A stretch of 64,000 nt of DNA, from NCBI GenBank assembly GCA_963751695.1, contig CAVVVP010000009.1:186001-250000 (forward strand), written 5' to 3'. The first letter of the stretch is position 1. Every line of letters starts with the position of its first letter. The position numbers and the translations under genes are program-made. The notes beneath the pieces are model-generated. The model worked only from the letters and a program-made list of their open reading frames with translations. It did not search any database and was not told the DNA's origin. Source of the DNA: SZUA-22 sp963751695. GTDB taxonomy: Bacteria > Bacteroidota > Ignavibacteria > Ignavibacteriales > Melioribacteraceae. Shown here piece after piece: positions 63,194-64,000 of this stretch.

Positions 63194-63216
63194 AACCCTC
63201 ACAAATAGTGAGGGTT
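63194..63216 (+). terminator. Terminator after the large lipoprotein gene
   Basis: AACCCTCAC and GTGAGGGTT form a 9-bp perfect stem with a 5-nt loop, about 50 bases past the stop codon. It is followed by AAATTTAATT, so the U-run is weak. The remaining stretch to 63493 contains AT-rich DNA and the upstream region of the last gene, and no other feature that I can support. Confidence 0.75.
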
Positions 63217-63493
63217 AAATTTAATTAATTACATTATTTAAACTTATTTAGCCATCAAAACAGAAATTGCAGAAAAAATAACAATATCATCAACGCTGCA
63301 ACCTCGGCTTAAATCGAATAGTGTTTTTTACATATCATTTGAACAAAATTCGCTTTAAATATTGGCACTATGATTGCGGCTAAATAAACTTTACGATTGA
63401 CATAACATAGAATTACAAACTTTTTTTATATAAAATCATAATTATTGCCGCTTAAAAAAGGCGGAGAAAAACTTAATTCCATAGGGGACCGTT

Positions 63494-64000
63494 ATGTCAA
63501 ATAAAACCACTCTATTAGTCAGATTCTTTTTACTGAACACATTATATTTATTACTCTCAACATTTCTATTCCAAACCTGTTCAGATGATAATCCGGTAAC
63601 ACCCCCTGAAGCAAATCTTAATTCTTCACAGCTTGATACAGTAATAAATGTCGACAACTCGTCAGCAGTGATATCCTATAAGGATGATATAAATTTGATT
63701 ATACCTCAAGGAGCTGTGACAGGCGATACAAAATTAGTAATTTCACGACTATCAGACAGTTCGATTCCCACTGACTCCGAAATGGAATTCCCAAATGCTT
63801 ATGAAATCACACTGGGCGATCAGCACATTTTTGATAAGCCATTAGAAATAACTCTCAAATATGATCCCGAAAAATTAGTAGAGGGTATATTTAAGTATAA
63901 AATTGGTGCAGCATATTACGATGAAACTTTAGAAAAATGGGCCCTATTTAAAAGTGTTTCAGTTGATACACTCCAGAATACAGTATCATTTAGTACAATT
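63494..64000 (+). CDS. Lipoprotein, cut by the window end
   Basis: The frame stays open from the ATG at 63494 to the last base (169 codons), so the gene continues outside. The leader (LVRFFLLNTLYLLLSTFLFQ, then TCSDDN) ends in a lipobox FQTC and closely matches the leader of the lipoprotein at 60485 (FQTCSDNN), showing paralogy. The visible mature part (NLIIPQGAVTGDTKLVIS, ITLKYDPEKLVEG) resembles the ZU5-like region of that protein. Whether a peptidase domain follows cannot be seen. A terminator and 280 bases separate the two genes. Confidence 0.85.
   Translation, partial: MSNKTTLLVRFFLLNTLYLLLSTFLFQTCSDDNPVTPPEANLNSSQLDTVINVDNSSAVISYKDDINLIIPQGAVTGDTKLVISRLSDSSIPTDSEMEFPNAYEITLGDQHIFDKPLEITLKYDPEKLVEGIFKYKIGAAYYDETLEKWALFKSVSVDTLQNTVSFSTI

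Noticed and set aside
63397..63434. Sigma-70 promoter (TTGACA ... TATAAA) before the last lipoprotein
   Set aside because: The spacing is 26 bases, far from the usual 16-18, and this lineage often uses different promoter elements.

Overview
The window reads as a low-GC chromosome segment from the Bacteroidota/Chlorobiota side of the FCB group, most likely an Ignavibacteria-type organism. The evidence is a large set of secreted proteins ending in type IX secretion (T9SS) type A sorting domains with the NYPNPFNP motif, a FISUMP-domain lipoprotein, lipid A genes (lpxB, lpxK), and housekeeping proteins typical of didermic bacteria. This assignment is inference from protein features, not a database match.

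Left part (1-22.8 kb) is accessory DNA. It opens with a small DUF5659-like gene overlapping a large archaeo-eukaryotic-primase/SF3-helicase replication gene. Its right end holds a sigma-like HTH gene, two arrays of 31-32 bp direct repeats (iteron-like), a tyrosine integrase, a shrunken ISXO2-like transposase, and then tRNA-Ser(UGA), whose 3' end faces the integrase. Between these ends lie about 16 kb of T9SS cargo: two copies of a [subtilisin-like protease + BNR propeller] gene pair, a Reg_prop-type propeller, further sorted proteins, lipoproteins and a frameshifted FISUMP lipoprotein. Three intergenic modules (about 2.9-3.25, 12.29-12.58 and 15.85-16.12 kb) share a layout of repeated TACGTA or GTGCA motifs followed by a short hairpin. 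I infer an integrative element (or a pile-up of several) at tRNA-Ser with secreted-protein cargo. The left end is not visible.

Middle part (23.3-42 kb): a lytic transglycosylase (mltF-like), saccharopine dehydrogenase, a GNAT/MscS/TPP-enzyme/cupin operon, an EamA transporter, an aldo/keto reductase, a DUF481 outer membrane protein, and a TetR-controlled export operon (LolA-like, two FtsX permeases, ATPase, outer membrane protein) with palindromic operators. These are followed by a glycosyltransferase, nadK, a thioredoxin-like protein and a small lipoprotein.

Right part (42-64 kb) is mostly minus-strand housekeeping: recG, gpsA, plsY, ispD, queA, ppdK, then the envelope operon lpxB / DUF374 acyltransferase / lpxK, an MtnX-like phosphatase, and smc, which is split by a one-base frameshift. 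Upstream of smc is a GH2-like protein fused to a membrane domain. The window ends with two paralogous plus-strand lipoproteins, the first carrying a papain-like Cys/His/Asp pattern and the second cut by the window edge.

Two single-base frameshifts (FISUMP lipoprotein, smc) and a 41-G tract flanked by a 33-34 bp duplication suggest some base-level errors in the assembly.
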